A DNA stretch of 64,000 nt from Niallia circulans (GTDB lineage Bacteria > Bacillota > Bacilli > Bacillales > Cytobacillaceae), in NCBI RefSeq assembly GCF_007273535.1, contig NZ_RIBP01000004.1, positions 2,518,001 through 2,582,000 of the forward strand, written 5' to 3'. Below the pieces are notes generated by a model. It had not been told where the DNA came from and searched no databases. It saw only the letters and a list, made by a program, of their open reading frames with translations. Position numbers and translations under genes: made by a program. Shown one piece after another: positions 1 through 9,078 of the stretch. Positions within the stretch are counted from its first letter, which is position 1, and the number at the start of each line of letters is the position of its first letter.

Positions 1-1
1 G

Positions 2-811
2 CACAGCGCATTCGCAAGATTTGTGGCATGTATGATGGCGATTCCTTTTTCCTATGTGTTTTTTGAGCTGATAGGCTATAAGCCTTATGCGATAGGATTG
101 CTGCTGTTGCTGTTTATCCCGGCGACTGTCATCTTGAAAGTAAATGAAGGGGTAGTGACTAGTACTGTCATCATTCTTCATATTTACTCGGCAGGACATA
201 TTAATATGGCCGTGATAGAAAATGAGTTTGCGCTTATTGTTATTGGAATAGGTGCAGCACTTCTAGTAAACAGCTATATGCCAAGCCTCGATAAGGAAAT
301 GAAGATTTATCAGCAGAAGATCGAAAAGGATTTTCAGGAAATGCTGCAAGGAATGGTTGAATTTTTACGCACGAATGAGCTAGCATTTGATTATAAGCAA
401 AAGCTCACGCAAACAGCGAAGGAAGTACAAATAGCAAAATCGCTTGCATATAGAGACGTAGAAAACCATTTTACAAGAAAAGAAAACTATTATTACAAGT
501 ATTTTACAATTAGAGAAAAACAGCTTGAAATAATAGAAGGACTTTTCGCGAAGGTAACGACTGTGAGCAGTCTGTCCGAACAGCGTCATTCCATCGCTGA
601 CTTTCTGGAAGAATTGAGCCTTTGTGTCCATCCAGGCAATACAGCACAGCTTTTTTTAAGTAAACTTGAAAGGCTGGAGGAAGAAATAAGGACGCAGGAT
701 TTGCCGCAGGATTGGGATTTGTTTGCCGAACAAGCACAGCTTTATTATGTACTTAAGGAGCTTGAACAGTATTTGAAGGTGAAAAAGTCACTGAAGGTAG
801 CGTATAATTGA
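2..811 (+). CDS. Aromatic acid exporter family protein (YqjA-like), 5' end cut by window
   Basis: The reading frame is open from the first bases of the window, so the gene begins upstream and only the C-terminal part (about 269 aa) is present. Two or three hydrophobic segments occupy roughly the first 95 residues. A long charged, helical cytoplasmic region rich in Glu, Lys and Leu follows. This arrangement fits the ArAE_1/DUF939 family (B. subtilis YqjA, about 320 aa), membrane proteins proposed to export aromatic carboxylic acids. The substrate cannot be read from the sequence. A strong stem-loop follows the stop codon, so the gene probably ends its transcription unit. Confidence 0.75.
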   Translation, partial: HSAFARFVACMMAIPFSYVFFELIGYKPYAIGLLLLLFIPATVILKVNEGVVTSTVIILHIYSAGHINMAVIENEFALIVIGIGAALLVNSYMPSLDKEMKIYQQKIEKDFQEMLQGMVEFLRTNELAFDYKQKLTQTAKEVQIAKSLAYRDVENHFTRKENYYYKYFTIREKQLEIIEGLFAKVTTVSSLSEQRHSIADFLEELSLCVHPGNTAQLFLSKLERLEEEIRTQDLPQDWDLFAEQAQLYYVLKELEQYLKVKKSLKVAYN

Positions 812-828
812 TATAATAGTTAGAAGGA

Positions 829-875
829 AGATTCTATTAAACATACATGAATTGGATGTTTAATAGAATCTTTTG
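829..875 (+). terminator. Stem-loop terminator after yqjA-like gene
   Basis: A perfect 16-bp inverted repeat (829-844 with 856-871) encloses an 11-nt loop and is followed by a short TCTTTT run. The T-run is weak but the stem is very strong. Confidence 0.75.
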
Positions 876-935
876 TTTGCTTATCGCAAACGTAACGTCA
901 TTAATTTAGACAAAGCAAATAAAAAAGGTGATAAC

Positions 936-3095
936 ATGAAATTGATATTGGCTGAAAAACCATCTGTATCAAAAAATATTGCAGATGCATTGAAAATAAA
1001 AAACAAGCAAGACGGCTATTTTGAAGGAAATGGCTATATCATAACATGGGCATTCGGCCATTTGCTGCAGTTAAACGATGCAAAGGATTACGACGAAAAA
1101 ATGGCGACATGGAAAATGGATAACTTTCCATTTATACCGGAAAGCTTTAAATATAAGGTGAAAAGTGATCCGCGCAATCGGGAAAAGCCTGATAAGGGGG
1201 CACAAAAACAGCTGCGAACCATTCATCAGCTCATGAAAAGACAGGACGTTACTGCGATAATATCTGCCTGTGACTATGATAGAGAAGGACAAATCATTGG
1301 TGACAGTATTATTTATAATTTACGGACAGAAAAGGAAGTATATCGCCTGCTCTTAAACGAATGGACACCAGATGAAGTATTAAACGGTCTTGAACAAATT
1401 CGGGCAAACAGTGAAATGCGCCCACTTCAGGATGCAGGTGTCAGCAGACAGTGGGCAGATTGGCTGATAGGGATTAACCTTACATCTGTTACGACATTAA
1501 AATACCAAAAGGGCAAAGGGAAAGCACTTAATATCGGCCGTGTATTGCTGCCAACTTTAAAGATAATTTATGATCGGGACAAGGAGATACGAGACTTTGT
1601 ACCTGAGGATTATTTTAAGCTCCAAGGGACCTTCTCAAGCACGGAAGGTAAATATACGGGGATTTATACAGTTGGTAAAGAAGACAAGTTTAAAACGAAA
1701 GAAGAGCTTGACCAGCTGCAAGCACAAATTGCCGGCAAAAAAGGATTTGTAGCAGACAAAACTGTCCAGAAAAAGAAGGAATACCCGCCATTACTGTTTA
1801 ATTTATCGAATCTGCAAGGCTATATTACGAGCAAATATAAAGGCTGGACGGCTGATAAAGTTTTAAAGGTTGCCCAAGGTCTGTATGAAAAAAAATACAT
1901 TACGTATCCGAGAACGGCAAGTATGGCGCTTGAGGAGAGCTTAATTGGTAAAACCGCTAAGGTCGTTAGTGCTATATCTGCAAACTTGCCATATAAAGAT
2001 GATATAAAATTTTATGCATCCAAAAGAGTTTTTGATAATAAAAAAGTAGAAAGCCATAGTGCCATTATTCCGACCTATCTTATTCCGAAAAGGCTGACGA
2101 ACGATGAGGAGCAAGTGTATGAGGCAATTAAGACAAGACTGCTAATGCAGTTTATGCCTGTAGCGGAATATGAGGAAACAAGAATTGTTACAAACATCAA
2201 AGATGCAAGTCTGCCTGGTGCTTTTCATACAAAAGGAAAAGTGCAGCTTGTCGAAGGCTGGAAAAAAGCAGAAAACATTAAGTCAAAGGATGTACTTCTG
2301 CCGTTTGTAGGCATTGGGGAGGAAGTGGACGTCAAAAAAATCGAAACAACCACCCATACGACACAGGCCCCTAAGGAGCATACAGAAAAAACACTGTTAC
2401 GTCTCATGGAAACTTGCGGCAAAAACATCGATACACTAAGTGATACAGAAGAGGACGTTATGTCCATATTGAGTGGCTTTAGCATCGGTACACCTGCTAC
2501 CCGAGCAGACACAATTAAGAAGCTAAAGGATATCGGCTATATTGAAGCAAAAGGGAAAAACTTGATTTGTACTGATTTAGGAAAAACACTCGTTGAAACA
2601 TTTCCAATTAAGGAATTGTTTAACTTGGATTTCACGGGCAGGCTAGAAAAATCTCTTTATGATATCGAAAAAGGTAAATATTCTAAACAAGCCTTTTTGC
2701 AGCTTATTAGCGAATTTACAAAGAACTCTGTTGAAAAAATTAAGCATGAGCAAGATGTGACCATCCAAGAGGTCTCCTATACAAAAAGGAAAATAGAGAA
2801 TTTAGGCAAATGCCCAGTCTGTGGTCATCAAGTAATAGAGGGGCAAAAGGGATTTGGCTGCAGCAATTGGAAACAGGGCTGTAAATTTGTTATATGGAAA
2901 AATGATAAGTTTTTAGCAGCACTTAAGAAAAAACCAACCAAAACGATGGTAAAGGCTATCCTGAAAAACGGTTCTGCCGAGGTTAAGGGACTAACTAGCA
3001 AAAAAGGAAATAAATTTGATGCTATTTTAAAATATGTAAAAAATACTGATAATGAGTATTTTAGCTGGCAAATGGATTTCGCTAGCAAAAAATAG
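936..3095 (+). CDS. topB: DNA topoisomerase III (type IA)
   Basis: This 719-aa protein relaxes and decatenates DNA through a 5'-phosphotyrosine intermediate. The N-terminal TOPRIM domain shows the acidic residue in LAEKPSV (E7) and the D113-x-D115-x-E117 metal motif. The catalytic tyrosine is Y324 in ITYPRT. A C-terminal zinc ribbon (about residues 640-665) carries a CPVC pair followed by further cysteines. Length is close to B. subtilis TopB (727 aa). The start at 936 was chosen because AAAAAAGGTGAT lies just upstream and the protein then begins with the family N-terminus; an upstream in-frame start at 873 lies inside the preceding terminator. The sequence is somewhat diverged from B. subtilis TopB, so it may be a paralogue. 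Confidence 0.93.
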   Translation: MKLILAEKPSVSKNIADALKIKNKQDGYFEGNGYIITWAFGHLLQLNDAKDYDEKMATWKMDNFPFIPESFKYKVKSDPRNREKPDKGAQKQLRTIHQLMKRQDVTAIISACDYDREGQIIGDSIIYNLRTEKEVYRLLLNEWTPDEVLNGLEQIRANSEMRPLQDAGVSRQWADWLIGINLTSVTTLKYQKGKGKALNIGRVLLPTLKIIYDRDKEIRDFVPEDYFKLQGTFSSTEGKYTGIYTVGKEDKFKTKEELDQLQAQIAGKKGFVADKTVQKKKEYPPLLFNLSNLQGYITSKYKGWTADKVLKVAQGLYEKKYITYPRTASMALEESLIGKTAKVVSAISANLPYKDDIKFYASKRVFDNKKVESHSAIIPTYLIPKRLTNDEEQVYEAIKTRLLMQFMPVAEYEETRIVTNIKDASLPGAFHTKGKVQLVEGWKKAENIKSKDVLLPFVGIGEEVDVKKIETTTHTTQAPKEHTEKTLLRLMETCGKNIDTLSDTEEDVMSILSGFSIGTPATRADTIKKLKDIGYIEAKGKNLICTDLGKTLVETFPIKELFNLDFTGRLEKSLYDIEKGKYSKQAFLQLISEFTKNSVEKIKHEQDVTIQEVSYTKRKIENLGKCPVCGHQVIEGQKGFGCSNWKQGCKFVIWKNDKFLAALKKKPTKTMVKAILKNGSAEVKGLTSKKGNKFDAILKYVKNTDNEYFSWQMDFASKK

Positions 3096-3312
3096 CATAT
3101 GACTGTTCAAAAAACAGTGGCATCACTAACAATGCTTGTTTCCATAATTTTTATATAGTAAAATGCATAAAGGATGTGCCGCTGCTCTGCTACCTGCGTT
3201 TCGTAAAATACTGGAACGTTAAGTGGAGCAAGGGGAAATCGAACGAATACAGCTCTGTTTAGCTAAACATGGCAAGTGTTTGAGAGTATATGCAAAATTA
3301 GGAGGGTCATAT

Positions 3313-3738
3313 ATGCCAACACCCAGCATGGAAGACTATATTGAACAAATTTACAAACTGATTGAAGATAAAGGATATGCAAGAGTATCAGATATTGCAG
3401 AAGCCTTGTCTGTACACCCCTCCTCTGTTACAAAGATGGTTCAAAAGCTGGATAAAGATGAATATCTTGTATATGAAAAATATAGAGGGCTGATTTTGAC
3501 CCCAAAAGGTAAAAAAATAGGACAAAGATTAGTTTTCCGTCATGAGTTACTTGAAGACCTTCTGCGGATAATCGGCGTGAAAGAGGAAAATATTTACGAA
3601 GATGTAGAAGGGATTGAACATCACCTAAGCTGGGATGCAATCGATCGTGTTGGTGATTTAGTCCAATATTTTCAGGAAGATTCAAAAAGAATCGAGGAGC
3701 TAAAAGATATCCAGCAAAAAAACGAAGATCTGGATTAA
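3313..3738 (+). CDS. mntR: Manganese-dependent transcriptional regulator MntR
   Basis: This 141-aa DtxR-family repressor binds Mn(II) and represses manganese uptake genes. An N-terminal winged helix ([18 protein letters not shown]) is followed by a helical dimerisation domain. The known B. subtilis metal ligands are visible: D8 and E11 in the first helix, and the VEGIEHH cluster. The start at 3313 has an ideal AGGAGGG site; the longer frame from 3223 adds 30 residues absent from the family. No palindromic MntR box was recognised near the gene. A weak hairpin with a long loop (about 3748-3793) follows but has no T-run. Confidence 0.97.
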   Translation: MPTPSMEDYIEQIYKLIEDKGYARVSDIAEALSVHPSSVTKMVQKLDKDEYLVYEKYRGLILTPKGKKIGQRLVFRHELLEDLLRIIGVKEENIYEDVEGIEHHLSWDAIDRVGDLVQYFQEDSKRIEELKDIQQKNEDLD

Positions 3739-3818
3739 AAATGGCGAGAGACATATTTTATTGCCACAAAGCAAAAAAGCGTGTCTCTATGTCTAGCCCC
3801 TCTGTATGTATGTTTTAT

Positions 3819-4025
3819 TTAAATGATTGGAAATTCCTCAAACGTATCCTCTATTGTGATAGAAGCGCCTTCTTCTAAGTTTGTCTCTGACAACGTAACT
3901 CCGCTAAGTGAGCCATCTGCTGCTTCCATCACCGCTTTTCGGTAGGAGATAATTCTATCATCAGAAGTTTTGAAGCTTATTATTTCACCTGCATGATTTC
4001 TTTCCACAGCAACGATTGTTTCCAT
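3819..4025 (-). CDS. DUF3892-type small protein
   Basis: This 68-aa acidic protein starts with METIVAVERNHAGEI and alternates short beta strands, resembling DUF3892 proteins of Bacilli, whose function is unknown. AAAGGAT lies about 7 nt upstream of the ATG on the minus strand. The gene is transcribed divergently from the AIM24 gene at 4161, and the SigW-type promoter of that gene lies between them. It has no membrane segment or signal peptide. Confidence 0.7.
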   Translation of the reverse strand: METIVAVERNHAGEIISFKTSDDRIISYRKAVMEAADGSLSGVTLSETNLEEGASITIEDTFEEFPII

Positions 4026-4094
4026 AATATCTATCCTTTCTTTAAAAAATTTAAAATCATCGCTTAGTATGTACGAAAAGAAACAAATTAATCA

Positions 4095-4120
4095 TGAAAC
4101 TTTTTTATCTACCATACGTA
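4095..4120 (+). promoter_or_regulatory. SigW-type ECF promoter (AIM24 gene)
   Basis: TGAAAC (4095-4100), a 16-nt spacer and CGTA (4117-4120) match the B. subtilis SigW consensus exactly. The predicted transcript would start near 4127, about 35 nt before the ATG of the downstream gene. Confidence 0.8.
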
Positions 4121-4160
4121 TCTATAGGAAGAAAGTTTAAAAAAGAGAGGGATTCTACAT

Positions 4161-4859
4161 ATGAACAGATATACCTTGCAGGACTTTGTTAACCAAACAG
4201 AACAGCAGGATAAAGGGGAAGGCCTGTTTGAATTGGAAACACAGCGCATGCTTGAAGTGAATTTAGAGAGCAAAATTTGGGCGAAATCTGGAAGCATGGT
4301 TTCTTATATGGGAAACATTAAGTTTACAAGAGAAGGTATTTTGGAGCATGGCCTAGGTAAAATGTTCAAAAAAGCACTGACAGGTGAAGGTGCCTCACTT
4401 ATGAAGGCAGAGGGTGAGGGCAAGCTGTATCTCGCAGATCAAGGGAAAAAGATCTCCATCTTAAATTTGTATGATGAATCCATTTTTGTGAACGGCAATG
4501 ATCTGCTGGCATTTGAGCCTTCTGTTTCATGGGATATAAAGCTGATGAAAAAGGTTGCTGGCATGCTCTCAGGGGGCCTTTTCAACATTCATTTGTCTGG
4601 TAGAGGAATGATTGCTATCACCTCTCATTATGAGCCGCTTACCTTGAGAGTGACGCCATCAAAGCCAGTTTTCACTGATCCAAATGCAACAGTAGCATGG
4701 TCAGGAAGCCTGCAGCCAGAGTTTGTAACAGATGTATCCTTGAAAACCTTCTTCGGAAGAGGCAGTGGTGAATCTATTCAAATGAAATTCAGCGGCGAAG
4801 GCTTTGTTGTTATTCAGCCATTTGAAGAGGTTTATTTTAGCGGGGATAACAACGGATAA
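4161..4859 (+). CDS. AIM24 / TIGR00266 family protein
   Basis: This 232-aa protein is predicted to form a mostly beta structure of the AIM24/TIGR00266 type: ELETQRMLEVNLES, then glycine-rich strands with AKSGSMVSYMGNI, a central EGEGKLYLAD strand and a final FSGEGFVVIQP strand. The family is widespread and poorly understood; some members act in stress or membrane-related roles. It lacks signal peptide and membrane helices, so it is probably cytoplasmic. An exact SigW-type promoter precedes it, which suggests induction by cell-envelope stress. It is monocistronic, ending at a strong bidirectional terminator shared with metA. Confidence 0.85.
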   Translation: MNRYTLQDFVNQTEQQDKGEGLFELETQRMLEVNLESKIWAKSGSMVSYMGNIKFTREGILEHGLGKMFKKALTGEGASLMKAEGEGKLYLADQGKKISILNLYDESIFVNGNDLLAFEPSVSWDIKLMKKVAGMLSGGLFNIHLSGRGMIAITSHYEPLTLRVTPSKPVFTDPNATVAWSGSLQPEFVTDVSLKTFFGRGSGESIQMKFSGEGFVVIQPFEEVYFSGDNNG

Positions 4860-4870
4860 TGATTTTTTTG

Positions 4871-4938
4871 AAAAAAGGGATATCCTTTCAAACTGTGTAC
4901 GGAATGCATACAGTTTGGAAGCAATATCCCTTTTTTTA
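4871..4938. terminator. Bidirectional terminator between AIM24 gene and metA
   Basis: AAAAAAGGGATAT at 4871 pairs with ATATCCCTTTTTTT near 4924-4937. An inner hairpin (AAACTG with CAGTTT) extends the structure. A/T tracts on both sides serve both converging genes. Confidence 0.85.
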
Positions 4939-4953
4939 TACTTTACTTGCCTT

Positions 4954-5862
4954 TCATTTCCATTCGTAAGGGGTTTCTTGGTATACATAATAGTTCAACC
5001 AGTTTGAGAACAGTAGATGTGCATGAGAACGCCACATATTTAGCGGTTTTCTGCTCGGATCATTATTCGGAAAATAGTGAAGAGGAAGATGGATATCAAG
5101 TCCCTTTTCCTTATCGCGTTTAAATTCCTCTGCAAGTGTGGAAGAATCATATTCCAAATGTCCGGTTATCATTATTTGTTTTCCATTGTTTCCACTAATA
5201 ATAAGGGCACCAGCTTCATCTGATGCTGCTAGAAGCTGCAACTCTGGATGCTCATTAATTTCTCGAGTTGTGACATTTGTATGTCTTGAATGAGGTGCTA
5301 CAAAGCTGTCATCAAAACCGCGAAGTAATTTTTCAGATGGCTTAAGAACCTCATGAGAATAAATTCCGTAACATTTTTGGTCAAGCTCGTATTTTTTTAT
5401 TCCAAAGTGATGATACAAGGCAGCTTGTGCCCCCCAACAAATATGCAGGGTGGAGGTCACATTTGTTTTTGTCCACTCCATAATTTCGGTCAGCTCTTGC
5501 CAGTATTGGACTTCTTCAAAGCCCATCAATTCAACAGGAGCTCCTGTAATAATCATGCCATCATACTTATTTCCTTTAATGGCTTGGAAGTCTGTGTAGA
5601 ATTGCTCTAAGTGATACGGACTTGTATTTTTGGAGTGATAGGATGCAGTCCGAACGAGAGAGATGTTTACTTGGAGTGACGTGTTTCCAAGAAGTCTTAA
5701 TACTTGAACTTCCGTTTTCTCTTTTTCTGGCATTAAATTAAGAATTAATATATTTAATGGTCGGATATCCTGAGCCTTTGCTCTTGTTTCGTCCATTATA
5801 AATATATTTTCTTCTTCGAGAATTTCCCTTGCTGGCAGCAGCTGTGGAATTTTAATAGGCAT
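4954..5862 (-). CDS. metA: Homoserine O-acetyltransferase MetA
   Basis: This 302-aa enzyme acylates homoserine as the first committed step of methionine synthesis. It has the glutamine-amidotransferase-like fold of the MetA family. The nucleophile C142 (HICWGA), H235 and E237 (GHLEYD) are all present. E111 is found where the family discriminates acyl donors, and Glu at this position is associated with acetyl-CoA rather than succinyl-CoA use. The start is fixed by an AGGAGG site 9 nt upstream. The gene stands alone and is divergent from fhs. No S-box (SAM riboswitch) core motif could be found in its leader of about 135 nt. Confidence 0.95.
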   Translation of the reverse strand: MPIKIPQLLPAREILEEENIFIMDETRAKAQDIRPLNILILNLMPEKEKTEVQVLRLLGNTSLQVNISLVRTASYHSKNTSPYHLEQFYTDFQAIKGNKYDGMIITGAPVELMGFEEVQYWQELTEIMEWTKTNVTSTLHICWGAQAALYHHFGIKKYELDQKCYGIYSHEVLKPSEKLLRGFDDSFVAPHSRHTNVTTREINEHPELQLLAASDEAGALIISGNNGKQIMITGHLEYDSSTLAEEFKRDKEKGLDIHLPLHYFPNNDPSRKPLNMWRSHAHLLFSNWLNYYVYQETPYEWK

Positions 5863-6257
5863 AATGGTTCGCCTCCTGTTTTTTCCTTATTTCTGCATGT
5901 TGTGAGTTAATAGCCTTCTTGCATCGGAATATTTAATAGGACAACAAGCAAAGCTATCATAGTATTCCGGTAATTTAATTGTTGGATGTTTTAAACATAT
6001 AGCCTATTATAAGATTCCTTTCGGTTTGCCGCAATACAATTGCTGGAAATGTATGAAAATAGTTTTTTTTCAGCATTTTTTGTATCATCTATTTTTTTAA
6101 GCCTTCTTTTAGGAAGAGAAAGGCGAACATTTTACTAATTTTCTTTTAATTTTATTCGTTAATCTGTAAAATAGTTTATGATAGTATACATAAAAACAGT
6201 TTAAAAGCTCTCTATTAAATAAAAACAGAGCAAATTTGTAGGAAAGGGTGCTACAGG
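5863..6257. promoter_or_regulatory. Divergent metA-fhs intergenic region (395 nt)
   Basis: It contains the metA ribosome binding site, a metA leader with a CGGAATA/TATTCCG inverted repeat (about 5934-5988) and the metA promoter at 6006-6034. On the plus strand, a poor -35/-10 pair (TTCGTT 6155, TATGAT 6177) could serve fhs. No known riboswitch core was recognised. The rest is AT-rich without visible genes. Confidence 0.5.
6006..6034 (-). promoter_or_regulatory. SigA-type promoter for metA
   Basis: On the minus strand, TTGCGG (-35, 6034-6029) is separated by 17 nt from TATAAT (-10, 6011-6006). Transcription would begin near 5999, giving a leader of roughly 135 nt. Confidence 0.6.
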
Positions 6258-7928
6258 ATGAAAACGGATATTGAAATTGCACAGCAGGCAAGTATGGAGC
6301 CTGTACTGGACATAGGAAAAAAACTCGGCTTAACAATGGATGATTTGGAGTTATACGGAAAATATAAAGCAAAAATTTCTTCTGAAAAGCTGGAGCAATT
6401 AAGCGAAAATAAATCAGGGAAAATTATACTTGTGACAGCAATCAATCCGACACCAGCAGGCGAAGGGAAATCAACTGTTACAGTCGGTCTTGGGGATGCC
6501 TTACAGAAACTGGGTAAAAAAACAGCAATCGCGATGAGAGAGCCTTCACTTGGACCAACAATGGGTATAAAAGGTGGTGCAGCTGGCGGCGGCTATGCAC
6601 AGGTTATGCCGATGGAAGATATTAATCTTCATTTCACAGGTGACCTACACGCCATCACAACGGCCAACAATGCATTAGCTGCACTTTTGGACAACCATAT
6701 CCATCAAGGAAATGAACTGAAGATTGATCAAAGGCGTATTGTTTGGAAAAGAGCGCTTGATTTGAATGATCGTGCTTTAAGAAAAGTTGTCATTGGACTT
6801 GGTGGACCTTTACAAGGAGTTCCGCGCGAAGATGGTTTTGATATTACGGTTGCCTCAGAAATTATGGCAGTATTATGCCTAGCACATGACTTAAATGATT
6901 TAAAGGTAAGGCTATCTAAGATGGTTATCGCTTATAACATAGATAAGCAGCCTGTAACAGTCGGAGAGCTTGGTGTTGAAGGTGCACTGACACTTCTGTT
7001 GAAGGATGCAATCAAGCCGAATCTTGTGCAGACGCTTGAAGCTACACCAGCAATCATTCACGGTGGTCCATTTGCAAATATTGCGCATGGGTGCAATAGC
7101 GTAATTGCAACAGTAGCTGCCAGCAAGCTGGCTGATTATGTTGTAACAGAAGCAGGCTTTGGTGCAGATCTTGGTGCTGAGAAATTCTTAAATATCAAAG
7201 CTAGAAATGAACAAATTAACCCAGAAATTGTCGTTATCGTTGCCACAATCAGAGCATTGAAAATGCATGGCGGCGTAGCAAAGGCTGAACTGGCTGAAGA
7301 AAATATTGACGCACTGAAAAAAGGATTTGCCAATTTACAAAAGCATATTGACAGTATTAAAAGCTTCGGTTTGCCATTTGTAGTTGCCATCAATCGTTTT
7401 TATACTGACAGTGTGAAGGAAATCGAAGTGCTTGAGGAGCTTTGTGAAGCGGAAAACATTCCAGTGGCACTGACAGAGGTTTGGGAAAAGGGTTCAACTG
7501 GCGGAATCGAGCTTGCTAGCAAGGTGTTGGAAATCATCGAGCAGGACAAAAATAAGTTTCAGCATATTTATAGCCTCGATGCTTCCATTGAGGAAAAAAT
7601 CCGAACAATCGCTGCAACAATTTATGGCGCAGGCAGTGTAGAGTTTAGCACAAAGGCGAAAAAGCAGATGAAGGATTTTCAGGGCTTTGGCTGGGGCAAT
7701 CTCCCAATCTGTATGGCAAAAACTCAATACTCCCTATCGGATGATCCAACACTGCTTGGACGTCCACAGGATTTCTCCATCACAGTAAGAGAATTGAAGC
7801 CAAGCATTGGTGCAGGCTTCCTAGTTGCCTTGACAGGCGATGTAATGACAATGCCAGGACTGCCAAAGCAGCCTGCAGCACTAAAAATGGACGTTAATGA
7901 ACAAGGAAAAGCAATCGGCCTGTTTTAA
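6258..7928 (+). CDS. fhs: Formate-tetrahydrofolate ligase
   Basis: This 556-aa ATP-dependent enzyme makes 10-formyl-tetrahydrofolate from formate and THF, feeding one-carbon units to purine and fMet synthesis. The P-loop TPAGEGKST is at about residues 66-74, followed by the conserved [19 protein letters not shown] and [11 protein letters not shown] segments. Length equals the bacterial norm of about 556-560 aa. AGGAAAGGGTG lies upstream, with rather long spacing to the ATG. A classic terminator follows at 7944. Confidence 0.98.
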   Translation: MKTDIEIAQQASMEPVLDIGKKLGLTMDDLELYGKYKAKISSEKLEQLSENKSGKIILVTAINPTPAGEGKSTVTVGLGDALQKLGKKTAIAMREPSLGPTMGIKGGAAGGGYAQVMPMEDINLHFTGDLHAITTANNALAALLDNHIHQGNELKIDQRRIVWKRALDLNDRALRKVVIGLGGPLQGVPREDGFDITVASEIMAVLCLAHDLNDLKVRLSKMVIAYNIDKQPVTVGELGVEGALTLLLKDAIKPNLVQTLEATPAIIHGGPFANIAHGCNSVIATVAASKLADYVVTEAGFGADLGAEKFLNIKARNEQINPEIVVIVATIRALKMHGGVAKAELAEENIDALKKGFANLQKHIDSIKSFGLPFVVAINRFYTDSVKEIEVLEELCEAENIPVALTEVWEKGSTGGIELASKVLEIIEQDKNKFQHIYSLDASIEEKIRTIAATIYGAGSVEFSTKAKKQMKDFQGFGWGNLPICMAKTQYSLSDDPTLLGRPQDFSITVRELKPSIGAGFLVALTGDVMTMPGLPKQPAALKMDVNEQGKAIGLF

Positions 7929-7943
7929 GGTACGGAACAAAGT

Positions 7944-7973
7944 AGCGCAAATATACCTATTTGCGCTTTTTTT
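7944..7973 (+). terminator. Terminator after fhs
   Basis: AGCGCAAAT (7944-7952) pairs with ATTTGCGCT (7959-7967), followed by seven T residues. The next gene's ribosome site AAAGGAG follows immediately. Confidence 0.9.
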
Positions 7974-7987
7974 AAAGGAGAATTTAT

Positions 7988-8539
7988 ATGTTTGATCCAA
8001 CTGCTTACGACAACTTAAAGACAGTAATTGAAGGCTTGCTGTATGATAAGGATTTAGAGGGAGTTATTCATATCTTAGATAGAAAAGATATGCTTAACAT
8101 GAGCACAATGTCTCGTGAATTCCATCTAGCCTTCGCTTTAAGTGACCAAAAAAATGCCCAATTGACGTTTTCCTTGTACGCTTCCTTAGAAAACTTAGCA
8201 TCAGAGCTGCTTGAACTAGACGACAAGCTCCATTTAGTTGGTGCTAATGTAAAGTTAACAATTGTAGTAAAACACGAAAACAAACAAGAGATTATAGCGT
8301 TGCTGCAGGACATACTACAGAAAATTTGGGGAACAGAGCAAATCATCAAGCAGGAAATTCGTTATAAGCCCTTCGCATCTGATAATATAGTAACTAATCA
8401 TATTACAATCGTTTTCAGCAGATTGGTCACAGAAGGCCATATAGACGATTTAGCCGAAATGACAGATTATATGCTGGCTACTTTGGCAGGCTTAAAAAGA
8501 CAGAAGCTGCTGGTCGATTTAGGAAAGTGGGAAGGATAA
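7988..8539 (+). CDS. Conserved hypothetical protein, helical, unknown function
   Basis: This 183-aa protein is not recognised. It has no signal peptide or membrane segment, is acidic and probably mostly helical at the N-terminus with a beta-rich C-terminal half (VKLTIVVKH, NHITIVFSRL). AAAGGAGAATTTAT before the ATG is a good ribosome site. Its stop lies 2 nt before the glutathione peroxidase start, so the two genes are probably co-transcribed and perhaps translationally coupled. The fhs terminator lies just upstream, so expression may depend on read-through or a short internal promoter. Confidence 0.7.
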   Translation: MFDPTAYDNLKTVIEGLLYDKDLEGVIHILDRKDMLNMSTMSREFHLAFALSDQKNAQLTFSLYASLENLASELLELDDKLHLVGANVKLTIVVKHENKQEIIALLQDILQKIWGTEQIIKQEIRYKPFASDNIVTNHITIVFSRLVTEGHIDDLAEMTDYMLATLAGLKRQKLLVDLGKWEG

Positions 8540-8541
8540 AG

Positions 8542-9018
8542 ATGACTGTTTATGATTTTGAAGTAAGGAAAATTAATGGAGAAGAAACGTCACTAAATCA
8601 ATACGAAGGTAAAGTATTAGTTATCGTTAATACGGCAAGCAAGTGCGGATTCACTCCGCAATTTAAGGAGCTTCAATCAGTTTTTGAAGAATATAAGGAG
8701 AAGGGCCTTGAAGTGCTTGGATTTCCGTGCAATCAGTTTATGAATCAAGAGCCAGGCAGCGAGGACGAGATTCTATCATTTTGTGAAATGAACTACGGAG
8801 TAACATTTCCGATGTTCGCCAAAATCGATGTGAATGGAAAAAACGCAGCACCTTTATATAAGCATTTAAGCGAAGAAGCACCTGGTGCAATGGGTCTTAA
8901 GGCAATTAAATGGAATTTCACAAAGTTTTTAGTAGACCGCTCAGGTAAGGTTGTGAAGCGTTATTCTCCAAATGCATCTCCTTTAGAGATGAAAGAGGAT
9001 ATTGAAAAATTGTTATAA
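8542..9018 (+). CDS. bsaA: Glutathione peroxidase-like thiol peroxidase (BsaA)
   Basis: This 158-aa member of the GPX family reduces peroxides; in Bacilli, which lack glutathione, the electron donor is probably thioredoxin or bacillithiol-linked. The peroxidatic C35 lies in NTASKCGFTPQ, Q65 in FPCNQF, and the tryptophan of the catalytic tetrad in KWNFTKFL. A second cysteine (C63, PCNQ) and a third near residue 80 (SFCEMNYG) are candidates for resolving Cys. The ATG at 8542 is preferred over 8527 because GGAAGGAT lies just upstream and the product matches the family N-terminus. Confidence 0.93.
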   Translation: MTVYDFEVRKINGEETSLNQYEGKVLVIVNTASKCGFTPQFKELQSVFEEYKEKGLEVLGFPCNQFMNQEPGSEDEILSFCEMNYGVTFPMFAKIDVNGKNAAPLYKHLSEEAPGAMGLKAIKWNFTKFLVDRSGKVVKRYSPNASPLEMKEDIEKLL

Positions 9019-9025
9019 TAATTCA

Positions 9026-9062
9026 AAAGGAAGAATAGAGCAATCTGTTCTTCCTTTTTTTC
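9026..9062 (+). terminator. Terminator after bsaA
   Basis: AAAGGAAGAA (9026-9035) pairs with TTCTTCCTTT (from 9048), running into a long T tract. Confidence 0.9.
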
Positions 9063-9078
9063 AATGGAGGCGAGCAAC

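Noticed and set aside
3163..3222. 19-codon frame upstream of mntR as leader peptide
   Set aside because: No ribosome site and no competing hairpins or T-run before mntR.
3748..3793. Terminator after mntR
   Set aside because: A 7-bp stem with a 29-nt loop and no T-run is too weak to call.
5863..6034. SAM-I riboswitch in front of metA
   Set aside because: The conserved core sequences could not be found on the minus strand.
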